Positions 33,236-42,740 of a stretch of DNA of 64,000 nt are shown one piece after another. A program made the translations under genes and the position numbers. The stretch is from UBA2357 sp002344625 (lineage in GTDB: Bacteria; Pseudomonadota; Gammaproteobacteria; Burkholderiales; Rhodocyclaceae), in contig CALKIH010000030.1 of the NCBI GenBank assembly GCA_937995335.1, positions 1-64,000 of the forward strand. Reading direction: 5' to 3'. The notes beneath the pieces are model-generated. The model did no database searches, was not told the origin of the DNA, and saw nothing but the letters and a program-made list of their open reading frames with translations. Within the stretch, counting starts at the first letter, position 1. The number at the start of each line of letters is the position of its first letter.

Positions 33236-33949
33236 CTAATCCCAAATGACTTGCGCCGACAGCAGATATCCGGCGCCGTAAACGGTCTTGATCAGGCGAG
33301 GCTCCTGCGGATCGTCCTGCAGTTTGCGCCGCAGGCGCGAGATGCGCACGTCGATGCTGCGGTCGAACGGGTCGACGTCGCGTTCGCCTAGCAGTTGCTC
33401 GCGGCTGAGAATGCGATTCGGCTTGAGCAGCAGGGTGGTGAGCAGGCCCGCCTCGGCGGCCGACAGGCTGGTCCGGCGGCCATTCGCGGCGATCAGCGTG
33501 TGTTGGCCGCGGTCGAAGGTCCACTCGGCGAAGCGCGCGATGCTGCGCTCGCCGTCGACCTCGGCCGGTGCCGCGCGTTGGTAGCGCCGGAGAATCGACC
33601 GTACCCGCGCGACCAGCTCACGTGGTTCGAACGGTTTGACGATGTAGTCGTCGGCGCCCAGCTCGAGCCCCAGCACGCGGTCGGTGAGGTCGTTGCGGCC
33701 GGTCAGGATCAACACCGCGCAAGGATTGCCGTCCTGCAACTCGCGCACGACCTGCATGCCATCCATGTCGGGCAGCCCGAGGTCGATGATGCACAGGTCG
33801 GGCGTCGCGCGCTGCGCGCGATCGAGCAACTGCCGCCCGGTCGCTGCGTGCTCGCAGCGAAATCCGTACTCCGACAGGCTGGTGCAGATCAGGTGTGCGA
33901 TCTCGGTCTCATCTTCGAGCACGAGTATGGTCGGATTGGAGGGACTCAT
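33236..33949 (-). CDS. OmpR-family response regulator
   Basis: A 237-residue two-domain regulator. The receiver has acidic pocket LEDE (11-14), phosphoacceptor Asp56 (LCIIDLGLPDMDG) and Lys near 106 (DYIVKPFEP). The DNA-binding winged helix is at about 140-232 (TSLSAAEAGLLTTLLLKPNRILSREQL and DRSIDVRISRLRRKLQDDPQEPRLIKTVYGAGYLL). Its start overlaps the stop of the hybrid kinase (ATGA), so the two form one signalling unit. The targets are unknown; 97 bases downstream lies the binding-protein/diguanylate cyclase pair on the same strand, which may be controlled by it. Confidence 0.93.
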   Translation of the reverse strand: MSPSNPTILVLEDETEIAHLICTSLSEYGFRCEHAATGRQLLDRAQRATPDLCIIDLGLPDMDGMQVVRELQDGNPCAVLILTGRNDLTDRVLGLELGADDYIVKPFEPRELVARVRSILRRYQRAAPAEVDGERSIARFAEWTFDRGQHTLIAANGRRTSLSAAEAGLLTTLLLKPNRILSREQLLGERDVDPFDRSIDVRISRLRRKLQDDPQEPRLIKTVYGAGYLLSAQVIWD

Positions 33950-36009
33950 GGCGTGTTCGTGTCCTTTTGGCTTTCCAGCGCGCGCAACGCGGCTTCCAGG
34001 TCCGCGCGTTCGAACGGCTTGCGAAGCACCGGGATGTCGATGTCCGTCAAGTCCACCAGGGCGCTGTCGCTCGCATAGCCGGTGATCAACAATACCGGAA
34101 GATCGGGCCGCAACGCGCGCGCGCGCAGCGCCAGTTCCCTACCGCCGAGCCCGCCCGGCATCACCGTGTCGGTGATCAGGGTGGCGATGTCGGGTACGTT
34201 TTCGAGCAGCACCGCCGCCTCGGGGCCGTCGGCCGCCTCAAGCACCGGGTAGCCCAGGGCGGACAGCTGCAGGCGGATCACCCGTCTCACCGCCTGCTCG
34301 TCTTCCACCAGCAAGACCGGACCCCGCGGCTGGATCGTGGCCGCCGCGACGGGTTCGGCGGTGGCAGGGGATGCCGGCGGCTCGGTGCGGGGCAGCACGA
34401 AGGTAACGACCGTGCCCTTGCCGGGGGTGCTCCTGACCCGGATGTTGCCGCCCGACTGGCGCACGAAGCCATAAACCATCGACAGCCCGAGTCCGCTGCC
34501 ACGGCCGAAGGGTTTGGTGGTGAAAAAAGGTTCGAACACTTTGACCAGCGCATCCGGCGCGATCCCGCTGCCGGTGTCGGACACTTCGAGCTGCACATAG
34601 TTGCCGGTGGGGAGCTCGGTGATCCGCGATTGCGCTTCGGGGATGAAGCGCTCGCCGACCCTGACGGTGAGGTCGCCGCCGTCGGGCATGGCGTCGCGTG
34701 CATTCAGCGCGAGGTTCAGCAGCGCGTTTTCGAGCTGATGCGGATCGACCAGCGCATGCAGGGGTTCGTCCGGCAAGTGGGTGTGGATGCGGATGTTCTC
34801 GGTAAGCGAGCGGCGCAGCAGGTGCGTCATGTTGACGACCAGGCCGGCGATTTCGACCGTTTGTGGCTCGAGCGTCTGGCGGCGCGAAAAAGTCAGGAGG
34901 CGCTTGATCAGCTCGGCGCCGCGTTGGGCCGCCTGAAGGGCTGGATCGACGAATTCGAGCGCCGGGCTGCTCGTCGGGCTGCGCTCCTTGAGCGTGGCCA
35001 GATTGCCGATGATGATCGACAGGAGGTTGTTGAAGTCGTGGGCCAGGCCGCCGGTCAGTTGGCCGACCGCTTCCATCTTCTGCGCCTGGATCAGGGCCGC
35101 CTGGTTCGCTTTCTGCTCGGTGATGTCGATTGACAGCACGAAAAAGCCCAGCACTTCGCCGGCGTCGTTCGTTTCGGGCACGACCACGCTGCGCGCGTAC
35201 AGGGTCCGTTCCTTCGGCTGTCGGCGCGCATACTCGTAGCTGACCCGCTCGCCGGTCTTCGCGACCGCGAGATGGGGGGTGATCTGGGCGTAAGCATCGG
35301 GGCCGAAGATCTCGGAAATCGTCCGGCCGACGATTTCGTCGTTGCCCAGGCCGAACCATTCGGCGTAGCCCTTGTTGGCAAACTCGTACACCTCGTCGCG
35401 ATCGACGTAGGCGATGAGCGCCGGAATCGAATCGATGATCAGGCGCAGGCGCGCTTCCGAGCGGCGTAGCGCGTCCGCGATCTGGTCGATCTCGGCGTTG
35501 GCCTGGGCAAGGCGCGAATTCGCATTCTCGAGTTCGCGGGTGCGCACGCTGACGCGCGCTTCGAGGATCGTGTTTTGTTGCTGGATCACCTCTTCGTAGC
35601 GGCGTTGGTCGGTGATGTCGGTCCACAGCGAAACGAAACCGAGGTTGGGGATGGGGACGCCCCGGATCGCGAGGATGCGTCCGTTCGGCCGGGTGCGTTC
35701 GGTGTAGTGGGGCTGGAAGGAGCGGGCCGCGGCCATCCGCTCGGCGATGATGGCTTCCAGATCCCCCTCGCCATACTCGCCCCGGGATGCGTTGAAACGC
35801 ACCAGATCCTCGAACGGCAATCCAACCTTCAACATCGACTCGGGGAAGTCCAGCAGGCGCAGCAGCGACTTGTTCCAGGTGACCAGGCGCGGAGTGGCAT
35901 CGAAAACCGCGATCGCCTGATCGAGCAGATCGAGACCGGCGAGCAGCAGATCGTAGCGGCGACGCTGCTCGGCGGTCGGCGTGGGCTCGGATGGCTTTGG
36001 TTGGGTCAT
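33946..36009 (-). CDS. Soluble hybrid sensor histidine kinase (PAS-PAS-HisKA-HATPase-REC)
   Basis: A 687-residue cytoplasmic kinase without membrane helices. PAS-like region 1 (AGLDLLDQAIAVFDATPRLVTWN) ends in a coiled coil; PAS 2 follows (ARLRLIIDSIPALIAYVDRDEVYEFANKGYAEWFG). The H-box is GGLAHDFNNLLSIIIGNL, and the ATPase domain has N (NALLNLALNARDAM), G1 (DTGSGI) and G2 (GRGSGLGLS) boxes. A C-terminal receiver has Asp in LITDTVMPGGLGG. ATG 36009 was chosen for the family-like start; the frame extends to 36216 through the upstream non-coding region. It is translationally coupled to the OmpR-type regulator. The signal is probably intracellular (redox, ligand or light through PAS). Confidence 0.92.
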   Translation of the reverse strand: MTQPKPSEPTPTAEQRRRYDLLLAGLDLLDQAIAVFDATPRLVTWNKSLLRLLDFPESMLKVGLPFEDLVRFNASRGEYGEGDLEAIIAERMAAARSFQPHYTERTRPNGRILAIRGVPIPNLGFVSLWTDITDQRRYEEVIQQQNTILEARVSVRTRELENANSRLAQANAEIDQIADALRRSEARLRLIIDSIPALIAYVDRDEVYEFANKGYAEWFGLGNDEIVGRTISEIFGPDAYAQITPHLAVAKTGERVSYEYARRQPKERTLYARSVVVPETNDAGEVLGFFVLSIDITEQKANQAALIQAQKMEAVGQLTGGLAHDFNNLLSIIIGNLATLKERSPTSSPALEFVDPALQAAQRGAELIKRLLTFSRRQTLEPQTVEIAGLVVNMTHLLRRSLTENIRIHTHLPDEPLHALVDPHQLENALLNLALNARDAMPDGGDLTVRVGERFIPEAQSRITELPTGNYVQLEVSDTGSGIAPDALVKVFEPFFTTKPFGRGSGLGLSMVYGFVRQSGGNIRVRSTPGKGTVVTFVLPRTEPPASPATAEPVAAATIQPRGPVLLVEDEQAVRRVIRLQLSALGYPVLEAADGPEAAVLLENVPDIATLITDTVMPGGLGGRELALRARALRPDLPVLLITGYASDSALVDLTDIDIPVLRKPFERADLEAALRALESQKDTNTP

Positions 36010-36064
36010 GCCGGGGCGGATTTCAGCATTGAGCGGGGTCCAGAATGTGCCGCAGACAGATGGT

Positions 36065-36098
36065 GTCACAATTCGATACATTGACAAAACTTTGCGCA
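36065..36098. promoter_or_regulatory. Shared operator-like motif, copy 1 (icmF / hybrid kinase region)
   Basis: GTCACAATTCGATACATTG, eight bases, then TTGCGCA. The same arrangement with one change and nine bases between blocks lies at 46648-46682, before the acyl-CoA ligase run. The 351-base gap 36010-36360 separates the divergent hybrid kinase and icmF; apart from this motif and A+T-richer sequence near 36250-36300 I see no other element. The position suits control of icmF, the kinase, or both. Confidence 0.6.
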
Positions 36099-36360
36099 CG
36101 CCCGCTGCTGCAGCGTGGTGTGCCGGCGGCTTTTCCGGCGAACGCGCCCGACGGGTCGATGTGGCTGCGGCGTTGGGAATGTGAAGCACGGATGACGCCA
36201 AGCGTCTATGCTGCAAAGGCTGCCCGATGCAGCAGGGTCAAGCAAAGACAAGTTGACGTTCACGTCAACGGCAACTAAAGTTCGTAACTGCATAATCATT
36301 CGACGCCCGGCGCGTACTGCGTGATCGGGCTGCGCCCTCGAGAACAAGGAGACGAGACGT

Positions 36361-39300
36361 ATGACCGATCTGAGCGTGAGCAAGAAGCTGGTTTCTTACA
36401 AGCCCAAGAACAAGGTCCGCTTCATCACAGCGGCGGCGCTGTTCGACGGGCATGACGCGTCGATCAACATCATGCGTCGCATCCTTCAGGCCACCGGCGC
36501 CGAGGTGATCCACCTCGGCCACAACCGTTCGGTGGGCGAGATCGTCAACGCTGCGCTGCAGGAAGACGTGCAGGGGATTGCCATCACCAGCTATCAGGGC
36601 GGGCATGTCGAGTTCTTCAAGTACATGATCGACCTGTTGCGCGCCAATGGTGGCGACAACATCAAGGTGTTCGGCGGTGGCGGCGGCGTGATCGTGCCGT
36701 CCGAGATCAAGGAACTCCACGCCTACGGTGTGGCCCGGATCTTCTCGCCCGAAGACGGCGCCACGATGGGGCTGCAGGGCATGATCAACGGGGTGGTCGA
36801 GCAAGCCGACTACGACCTGACCGATGCCGCGCCGAAGAAGGCGGATGAGCTCGTCAAGGCGCTCAGGTCGGGCAATCGCCGCACCCTCGCCAAGGTCATC
36901 ACCGCGCTCGAGAACGGCGGCTGTGACGCCGACGCCAAACAGGCGATCAAGGATGCCGCCGCCAAGGTCGCGACCCCCACGCTGGGCATCACCGGCACCG
37001 GCGGCGCCGGCAAGAGCTCGCTCACCGACGAACTGGTGCGCCGCTTCCGGCTCGACCACCAGGATGCGCTCAAGGTCGCGATCGTGTCGATCGACCCGTC
37101 GCGCAAGCGCACCGGCGGCGCCTTGCTGGGCGACCGCATCCGCATGAACGCGATCGAGCACGAACACATCTACATGCGCTCGCTCGCCACCCGTGATACC
37201 GGCTCGGAAGTCTCGGCGGCGCTGCCCGAAGTGATCGCGGCGTGCAAGCTTTCGGGCTTCGACCTGGTCATCGTCGAAACTTCCGGCATCGGCCAGGGCA
37301 ACGCGGCGATCGTGCCCTTCGTCGATCTGTCGCTCTATGTGATGACGCCCGAATTCGGTGCGGCGAGCCAACTCGAGAAGATCGACATGCTCGACTTCGC
37401 CGATTTCGTCGCGATCAACAAGTTCGACCGCAAGGGCGCCGAAGACGCGTTGCGCGACGTGCGCAAGCAGTACCAGCGCAACCGCGAGCTGTTTTCGCAG
37501 GCCACCGAGGCGATGCCGGTGTTCGGCACGATGGCGGCGCGTTTCAACGACGATGGCGTGACCGCGCTGTACCAGGCCGTGTTGCCGCAGCTCGTGGCCA
37601 AGGGCCTCAAGGTCAAGGCGGGCAAGCTGCCGCTGGTCACGGTGAAGGCGTCCTCGCCCGGGCGCGCGATCGTGCCGCCCGAGCGCACCCGCTACCTGGC
37701 CGAGATCGCCGACACGGTGCGTGGTTATCACAAGCACATCGAGCAGCAGGCACGGGCCGCGCGCGAGCGCCAGTCGCTGAAGACCGCCAAGACACTGTTC
37801 GAACAATGCGGCAAGGGCGCCGGTGCCCAGCTGGCGACCTTCGACGAGTTGATCGACTGGAAGGACGGCGAGCTCACCCCGGCGGCGAAGAAGCTGCTGG
37901 AGCAGTGGCCCACCACCAAGGCGCTGTACGCCGCCGACGAATACGTGGTCAAGATCCGCGACAAGGAAATCCGCACCCAGCTCACCAGCCAGTCGCTGTC
38001 GGGCAGCAAGATCCGCAAGGTCGCACTGCCGGGATTCGACGACGACGGCGAGTCGCTCAAATTCTTGATGAAGGAGAACGTGCCCGGCTCGTTCCCGTTC
38101 ACCGCCGGCGTGTTCGCGTTCAAGCGCGAGGGCGAGGACCCCACCCGGATGTTCGCCGGCGAGGGCGACGCGTTTCGTACCAACCGCCGCTTCAAGCGGG
38201 TGTCCGAAGGCATGCCGGCGCACCGGCTCAGCACCGCGTTCGACTCGGTCACGCTGTACGGCTGCGATCCCGACCTGCGCCCCGACATCTACGGCAAGAT
38301 CGGCAACTCCGGGGTCAGCATCGCGACCCTCGACGACATGAAGGTGCTCTACGACGGCTTCGACCTGTGCGCGCCCACCACCAGCGTGTCGATGACGATC
38401 AACGGCCCGGCCCCGATCATTCTCGCGTTCTATTTCAACACCGCGCTCGACCAGCAGATCGCCAAGTTCAAGGCCGACAACCATCGCGAGCCGACCGAAG
38501 ACGAAGCGCAGAAGATTCGCGAATGGACGCTGTCGACCGTGCGCGGCACGGTGCAGGCCGACATCCTCAAGGAAGACCAGGGCCAGAACACCTGCATCTT
38601 CAGCACCGAGTTCGCGCTGAAGATGATGGGTGACATCCAGGAGTATTTCGTCCATCACGACATCGGCAATTTCTACTCGGTGTCGATCTCCGGCTATCAC
38701 ATCGCCGAGGCCGGCGCGAACCCGATCAGCCAGCTCGCGTTCACGCTGTCGAACGGCTTCACCTATGTCGAAAGCTATCTCGCGCGCGGCATGCACATCG
38801 ACGACTTCGCGCCGAACCTCAGCTTTTTCTTCAGCAACGGCATGGACCCGGAATACTCGGTGATCGGCCGCGTCGCCCGCCGCATCTGGGCGGTGGCGAT
38901 GAAGAACAAGTACGGCGCCAACGAGCGCAGCCAGAAGCTCAAGTACCACATCCAGACCAGCGGCCGCAGCCTGCACGCCCAGGAGATGGATTTCAACGAC
39001 ATCCGCACCACGCTGCAGGCCTTGATCGCGATCTACGACAACTGCAATTCGCTGCACACCAACGCGTTCGACGAGGCGATCACCACCCCGACCGAGGAGT
39101 CGGTGCGGCGGGCGATGGCGATCCAGCTCGTCATCAACCGCGAATGGGGCCTGGCCAAGAACGAGAACCCCAACCAGGGCGCCTTCATCATCGACGAGCT
39201 CACCGACCTGGTCGAAGAAGCGGTGCTGAAGGAGTTCGAGGCCATCGCCAGCCGCGGCGGCGTGCTCGGCGCGATGGAGACCGGTTACCAGCGCGGCAAG

Positions 39301-39639
39301 ATCCAGGAGGAGTCGCTGTACTACGAGCACAAGAAGCACGACGGCTCCTACCCGATCATCGGCGTGAATACCTTCCTCAACCCCAAGGGCCAAGCGCAGC
39401 AGGAGATCGAACTGGCGCGCTCGACCGAGGACGAGAAGCAAGGCCAGCTCAAGCGCCTTGCCGATTTCCACACTCGCAACAAAGCCGAAGCACCCAAGTG
39501 GCAGGCGAAGCTCAAGCAGGCCGTGATCGAGGACGGCAACGTGTTCGCGGTGCTGGTCGACGCGGTGCGCTACTGCTCGCTGGGGCAGATCACCAGCGCA
39601 TTGTATGAAGTGGGCGGGCAGTACCGGCGCAGCATGTAG
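36361..39639 (+). CDS. icmF: Fused isobutyryl-CoA mutase IcmF
   Basis: A 1092-residue B12-dependent mutase that interconverts isobutyryl-CoA and n-butyryl-CoA; related enzymes use isovaleryl/pivalyl-CoA. The N-terminal cobalamin domain has FDGHDASINIMRR with His31 as cobalt ligand. The central MeaB-like G-protein chaperone has P-loop GTGGAGKSS (about 212-220), and NKFD near 357. The C-terminal catalytic barrel spans about 550-1092 (GSFPFTAGVFAFKREGEDPTRMFAGEG, YGKIGNSGVSIATLDDM). Chaperone and mutase in one chain is the IcmF signature. ATG 36361 follows GGAGACG. It is monocistronic, ending in a strong terminator. It links branched-chain and straight-chain acyl-CoA pools. An antisense frame of 1151 codons is a codon-bias artefact. 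Confidence 0.96.
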   Translation: MTDLSVSKKLVSYKPKNKVRFITAAALFDGHDASINIMRRILQATGAEVIHLGHNRSVGEIVNAALQEDVQGIAITSYQGGHVEFFKYMIDLLRANGGDNIKVFGGGGGVIVPSEIKELHAYGVARIFSPEDGATMGLQGMINGVVEQADYDLTDAAPKKADELVKALRSGNRRTLAKVITALENGGCDADAKQAIKDAAAKVATPTLGITGTGGAGKSSLTDELVRRFRLDHQDALKVAIVSIDPSRKRTGGALLGDRIRMNAIEHEHIYMRSLATRDTGSEVSAALPEVIAACKLSGFDLVIVETSGIGQGNAAIVPFVDLSLYVMTPEFGAASQLEKIDMLDFADFVAINKFDRKGAEDALRDVRKQYQRNRELFSQATEAMPVFGTMAARFNDDGVTALYQAVLPQLVAKGLKVKAGKLPLVTVKASSPGRAIVPPERTRYLAEIADTVRGYHKHIEQQARAARERQSLKTAKTLFEQCGKGAGAQLATFDELIDWKDGELTPAAKKLLEQWPTTKALYAADEYVVKIRDKEIRTQLTSQSLSGSKIRKVALPGFDDDGESLKFLMKENVPGSFPFTAGVFAFKREGEDPTRMFAGEGDAFRTNRRFKRVSEGMPAHRLSTAFDSVTLYGCDPDLRPDIYGKIGNSGVSIATLDDMKVLYDGFDLCAPTTSVSMTINGPAPIILAFYFNTALDQQIAKFKADNHREPTEDEAQKIREWTLSTVRGTVQADILKEDQGQNTCIFSTEFALKMMGDIQEYFVHHDIGNFYSVSISGYHIAEAGANPISQLAFTLSNGFTYVESYLARGMHIDDFAPNLSFFFSNGMDPEYSVIGRVARRIWAVAMKNKYGANERSQKLKYHIQTSGRSLHAQEMDFNDIRTTLQALIAIYDNCNSLHTNAFDEAITTPTEESVRRAMAIQLVINREWGLAKNENPNQGAFIIDELTDLVEEAVLKEFEAIASRGGVLGAMETGYQRGKIQEESLYYEHKKHDGSYPIIGVNTFLNPKGQAQQEIELARSTEDEKQGQLKRLADFHTRNKAEAPKWQAKLKQAVIEDGNVFAVLVDAVRYCSLGQITSALYEVGGQYRRSM

Positions 39640-39663
39640 GCGCACACGGTACTGACAGGAAAC

Positions 39664-39689
39664 GAAACGGCGCCGCGCGGCGCCGTTTC
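39664..39689 (+). terminator. Intrinsic terminator of icmF
   Basis: GAAACGGCGCCG / CGGCGCCGTTTC forms a perfect 12-bp stem with only two unpaired centre bases (a four- to six-base loop in practice), followed by TGTTG. It begins 25 bases after the icmF stop. The rest of 39640-39969 holds the promoter region of the next operon. Confidence 0.8.
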
Positions 39690-39856
39690 TGTTGATGGAA
39701 CGGGCGCACGGAAAGACCATCGGCTTGGATACGCAAGAGGGGTTGCCCGTCTTGCAAACGGGGCGGGCAGAGCGAAACGATATCCATCGCCCTGGGCGCT
39801 ATGCCGCTGTGCTGCGCTTGAGCCGTGGTCCCAGGACATACGGGAGCGCATCTAAG

Positions 39857-39888
39857 ATTCGCTACAATTCAGCAATGCTTGTGCAAAG
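39857..39888 (+). promoter_or_regulatory. Promoter region with partial copy of the shared motif
   Basis: ATTCGCTACA (39857-39866) resembles the ATTCGATACA core of the motifs at 36.07 and 46.65 kb, and TTGTGCAAAG (39879-39888) matches TTGTGCAAAC of the second copy, with different spacing. TACAAT inside it could also serve as a -10 box for the Liv-type operon that starts about 100 bases downstream. The relation is weaker than between the other two copies. Confidence 0.4.
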
Positions 39889-39969
39889 ATTGTCTTCTAG
39901 CCTCGCGTACCTGATGAGAGACGACTGATTCCGGCCAGGCCGGCGTCAAACATGGGAGCGGCACCGGCA

Positions 39970-40737
39970 ATGAGCGAATTCATTCTCGAAACCAGCGGAC
40001 TGACGAAGGAGTTCAAGGGCTTCGCCGCGGTTTCGGGGGTCGATCTGCGGGTGCGGCGCGGCCACATCCATGCGCTGATCGGACCCAACGGCGCGGGCAA
40101 GACCACGGTCTTCAACCTGCTCACGAAGTTCCTGCCGCCGACCGCCGGCACGATCCGCTTCGAGGGTCATGACATCACCCGCGAAGCTCCCGCGATGACC
40201 GCCCGGCGCGGGCTGGTACGCTCGTTCCAGATTTCGGCCACCTTTCCCAATCTGACGGTGTTGGAGAACGTGCGCATCGGTCTGCAGCGCAAGCTCGGCA
40301 CCGGTTTCCACTTCTGGCGCTCGGAAAAGTCGCTCGATGTGCTCAACGACCGCGCGATGGCGCTGCTCGAGTCGGTGGATCTGGGCAAGTTTGCCGACAC
40401 CGTGACCAGCGAGATGCCCTACGGCCGCAAGCGCGCGCTCGAGATCGCCACCACGCTGGCGCTGGAGCCGACCATGATGCTGCTCGACGAACCCACCCAG
40501 GGTATGGGCCACGAGGACATCGACCGCGTCGTCGCACTGATCCGCAAGGTGTCGGCGAACCGCACCATCCTCATGGTCGAGCACAACCTCTCGGTGGTCG
40601 CCAACCTGTGCGACCGTATCACCGTGCTCACGCGCGGCAGCGTGCTCGCCGAGGGCAGCTACGACGAGGTATCGAAGGACCCCCGGGTGCTCGAGGCCTA
40701 CGTCGGCTCCGATGACATGAATGACGCCCATCACTAG
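39970..40737 (+). CDS. Branched-chain-amino-acid-type ABC ATPase (LivG-like)
   Basis: A 255-residue ATPase, first gene of a five-gene importer. Walker A GPNGAGKTT, Q-loop-associated RSFQISATFPNLTVLENV, signature-like MPYGRKRALEIA and Walker B MMLLDEPTQGMG; the ending EAYVGSDD is typical of LivG relatives. ATG 39970 (MSEFILETSGLTKEFKG) aligns with the family; the frame also allows ATG 39952. GGGAG lies rather far (about 11 bases) before 39970. The substrate could be a branched-chain amino acid, amide, urea or organic acid. Confidence 0.92.
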   Translation: MSEFILETSGLTKEFKGFAAVSGVDLRVRRGHIHALIGPNGAGKTTVFNLLTKFLPPTAGTIRFEGHDITREAPAMTARRGLVRSFQISATFPNLTVLENVRIGLQRKLGTGFHFWRSEKSLDVLNDRAMALLESVDLGKFADTVTSEMPYGRKRALEIATTLALEPTMMLLDEPTQGMGHEDIDRVVALIRKVSANRTILMVEHNLSVVANLCDRITVLTRGSVLAEGSYDEVSKDPRVLEAYVGSDDMNDAHH

Positions 40738-40752
40738 GACCCGGCCGAGCCC

Positions 40753-41475
40753 ATGACCAGTGCCTTCGACCCCCATCCGGAGATGCTGCGGATCAGCGAT
40801 CTGCATGCCTTCTACGGCGAATCCCATATCCTTCACGGCATCGACCTGCAGGTGGCGCGCGGCGAGTGCGTGACCTTGCTCGGGCGCAACGGCTCGGGCC
40901 GCTCGACCACGCTCAAATCCATTCTCGGCCTGGTCGGGCGGCGCAGCGGCTCGATCATGGTCAATGGCAAGGAGGTGATCGCCGAGCCCACCCACCGCAT
41001 GGCGCGCCACGGTGTCGGCTACGTGCCCGAGGAGCGCGCGATCTTCGCCTCGCTGTCGACCGAGGAAAACCTGTTGCTGCCGCCGCAGGTATCCAGTGGC
41101 GGTATGTCGGTGGCCGACATCTACCGCATGTTCCCCAACCTGGAAGAGCGCCGCAACAGCCCCGGCACCAAGCTTTCCGGCGGCGAGCAGCAGATGCTGG
41201 CGATGGCGCGCGTGCTGCGCACCGGCGCCCGCCTGCTGCTGCTCGACGAGATCACCGAAGGTCTCGCGCCGGTGATCGTCAAGAAACTGGGCGAGGTCAT
41301 CACCGAACTCAAGTCGCGCGGCTTCACCATCGTCATGGTGGAGCAGAACTTCCGCTTCGCCGCGCCCCTTGCCGACCGGCACTACGTGCTGGAGCACGGC
41401 CAGATCATCGCCACCATCCCGCAGGCTGAACTCGCCGGCAAGATGGACTGGCTGCACCAGACGCTTGGAGTGTGA
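40753..41475 (+). CDS. Branched-chain-amino-acid-type ABC ATPase (LivF-like)
   Basis: A 240-residue second ATPase, 15 bases after the first. It has LHAFYGESHILHGIDLQVARGE, Walker A GRNGSGRSTT (Arg in place of the common Lys of GKST), signature LSGGEQQMLAMARVL and Walker B LLLLDEITEGLAP. The Walker A lysine seems replaced by arginine (GSGRSTT), which is a known variant in some LivF proteins but could lower ATP hydrolysis. It pairs with the LivG-like subunit under the two permeases downstream. Confidence 0.92.
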   Translation: MTSAFDPHPEMLRISDLHAFYGESHILHGIDLQVARGECVTLLGRNGSGRSTTLKSILGLVGRRSGSIMVNGKEVIAEPTHRMARHGVGYVPEERAIFASLSTEENLLLPPQVSSGGMSVADIYRMFPNLEERRNSPGTKLSGGEQQMLAMARVLRTGARLLLLDEITEGLAPVIVKKLGEVITELKSRGFTIVMVEQNFRFAAPLADRHYVLEHGQIIATIPQAELAGKMDWLHQTLGV

Positions 41476-41507
41476 TCCATGCGTTCTTATAACGACGGAG
41501 ACGAACG

Positions 41508-42722
41508 ATGCACATGAAGAAACTGTTGGCGGCCGCCTGCACCACGGCTGTGGCCACGCTGGCGACCGGCGCCCATGCCCAGATTTCTGGCGACACGGTC
41601 AAGATCGGTGTGCTCACCGACATGTCGGGCACCTATTCGGACGTGGCCGGGCCGGGGGCGGTGCTCGCCACCCAGATGGCGATCGAGGATTTCATCGCCG
41701 AAGCCAAGCCCGCGTTCAAGGTCGAGATGGTCTCGGCCGATCACCAGAACAAGGCCGACATCGCCTCCAACAAGGCGCGCGAATGGTTCGAGCGTGAGGG
41801 CGTCGATACCGCCACCGAGCTGGTCACCACCTCGACCGCGCTGGCGGTGATGAAGATCGCCAAGGAGATGAACCGGGTCGCGTTGATGAGCGGACCGGCG
41901 TCCACGCCGATCACCAACGAGCAGTGCAACGACGTCACCGTGCATTACACCTACGACACCTACGCGCTCGCCAACGGCACCGCCCGGGCGGTGACCCAGC
42001 AGGGTGGCAAGAACTGGTTCTTCCTGACCGCCGATTACGCCTTCGGCCAGGCGCTCGAGAAGGACTCGTCCGCGGTAGTGGTCGCCAACGGCGGCAAGGT
42101 GCTGGGTTCGGTGCGCCATCCCTTCCCGGCCTCGGACTTCTCGTCCTTCCTGCTGCAGGCGCAGGCCTCGGGAGCGCAGATCATCGGCTTGGCCAACGCC
42201 GGCGCGGACACCACCAACGCGATCAGGCAGGCGGCCGAGTTCGGCATCACGCCCAAGCAGCAACTTGCCGGCCTGTTGATGTTCATTTCCGACGTGCATT
42301 CGCTCGGACTCAAGAACGCGCAGACGATGTATCTGACCACCGGCTTCTATTGGGACTTCGACGACGATACCCGCGCATGGTCGAAGCGCTTCTTCGAAAA
42401 GCACAAGCGCATGCCGACGATGGTGCAGGCCGGTCAGTATTCGTCGGTGCTGCACTACCTGCGCGCGGTCAACGCGATCGGCTCGGATGAGGCGAGCAAG
42501 GTCATGGCGCAGATGAAGAGCACCCCGATCAACGACTTCTTCGCCAAGAACGGCCGTATCCGCGAGGACGGCCGCATGGTGCACGACATGTACCTGGCGC
42601 AGGTGAAGACGCCCGAAGAGTCCAAGTACCCGTGGGACTACTACCACATCCGCGCCACGATTCCGGCGGAAGAAGCCTTCCAGCCGCTGTCCGAGTCGCG
42701 CTGCCCGCTGATCAAGAACTGA
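41508..42722 (+). CDS. Periplasmic branched-chain-amino-acid-type binding protein
   Basis: A 404-residue type I periplasmic binding protein (LivK/AmiC-like, Peripla_BP_6). Signal peptide MHMKKLLAAACTTAVATLATGAHA, then VKIGVLTDMSGTYSDVAGPGAVLATQMAIEDF, the canonical first strand and serine/threonine ligand site. Further blocks are KNWFFLTADYAFGQALEKD and QTMYLTTGFYWDFDDDTRAW. GGAG lies seven bases before the ATG. It is placed between the ATPases and the permeases and is followed by a UUCG-loop hairpin. Relatives with the FYWD...TRAW pattern often bind small organic or aromatic acids rather than leucine, so the ligand is uncertain. Confidence 0.92.
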   Translation: MHMKKLLAAACTTAVATLATGAHAQISGDTVKIGVLTDMSGTYSDVAGPGAVLATQMAIEDFIAEAKPAFKVEMVSADHQNKADIASNKAREWFEREGVDTATELVTTSTALAVMKIAKEMNRVALMSGPASTPITNEQCNDVTVHYTYDTYALANGTARAVTQQGGKNWFFLTADYAFGQALEKDSSAVVVANGGKVLGSVRHPFPASDFSSFLLQAQASGAQIIGLANAGADTTNAIRQAAEFGITPKQQLAGLLMFISDVHSLGLKNAQTMYLTTGFYWDFDDDTRAWSKRFFEKHKRMPTMVQAGQYSSVLHYLRAVNAIGSDEASKVMAQMKSTPINDFFAKNGRIREDGRMVHDMYLAQVKTPEESKYPWDYYHIRATIPAEEAFQPLSESRCPLIKN

Positions 42723-42740
42723 TCTGATCCACCACCCTGT

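Noticed and set aside
36265..39720. A 1151-codon open frame antisense to icmF
   Set aside because: It is the codon-position shadow of a G+C-rich gene: Val/Ala/Gly/His/Arg-rich composition, no family motifs, and the plus strand encodes a clear IcmF.
39952..39969. Upstream ATG start for the first LivG-like gene
   Set aside because: Adds six residues (MGAAPA) not typical of the family; ATG 39970 gives the normal N-terminus, though its ribosome binding site is far. Left as an alternative.
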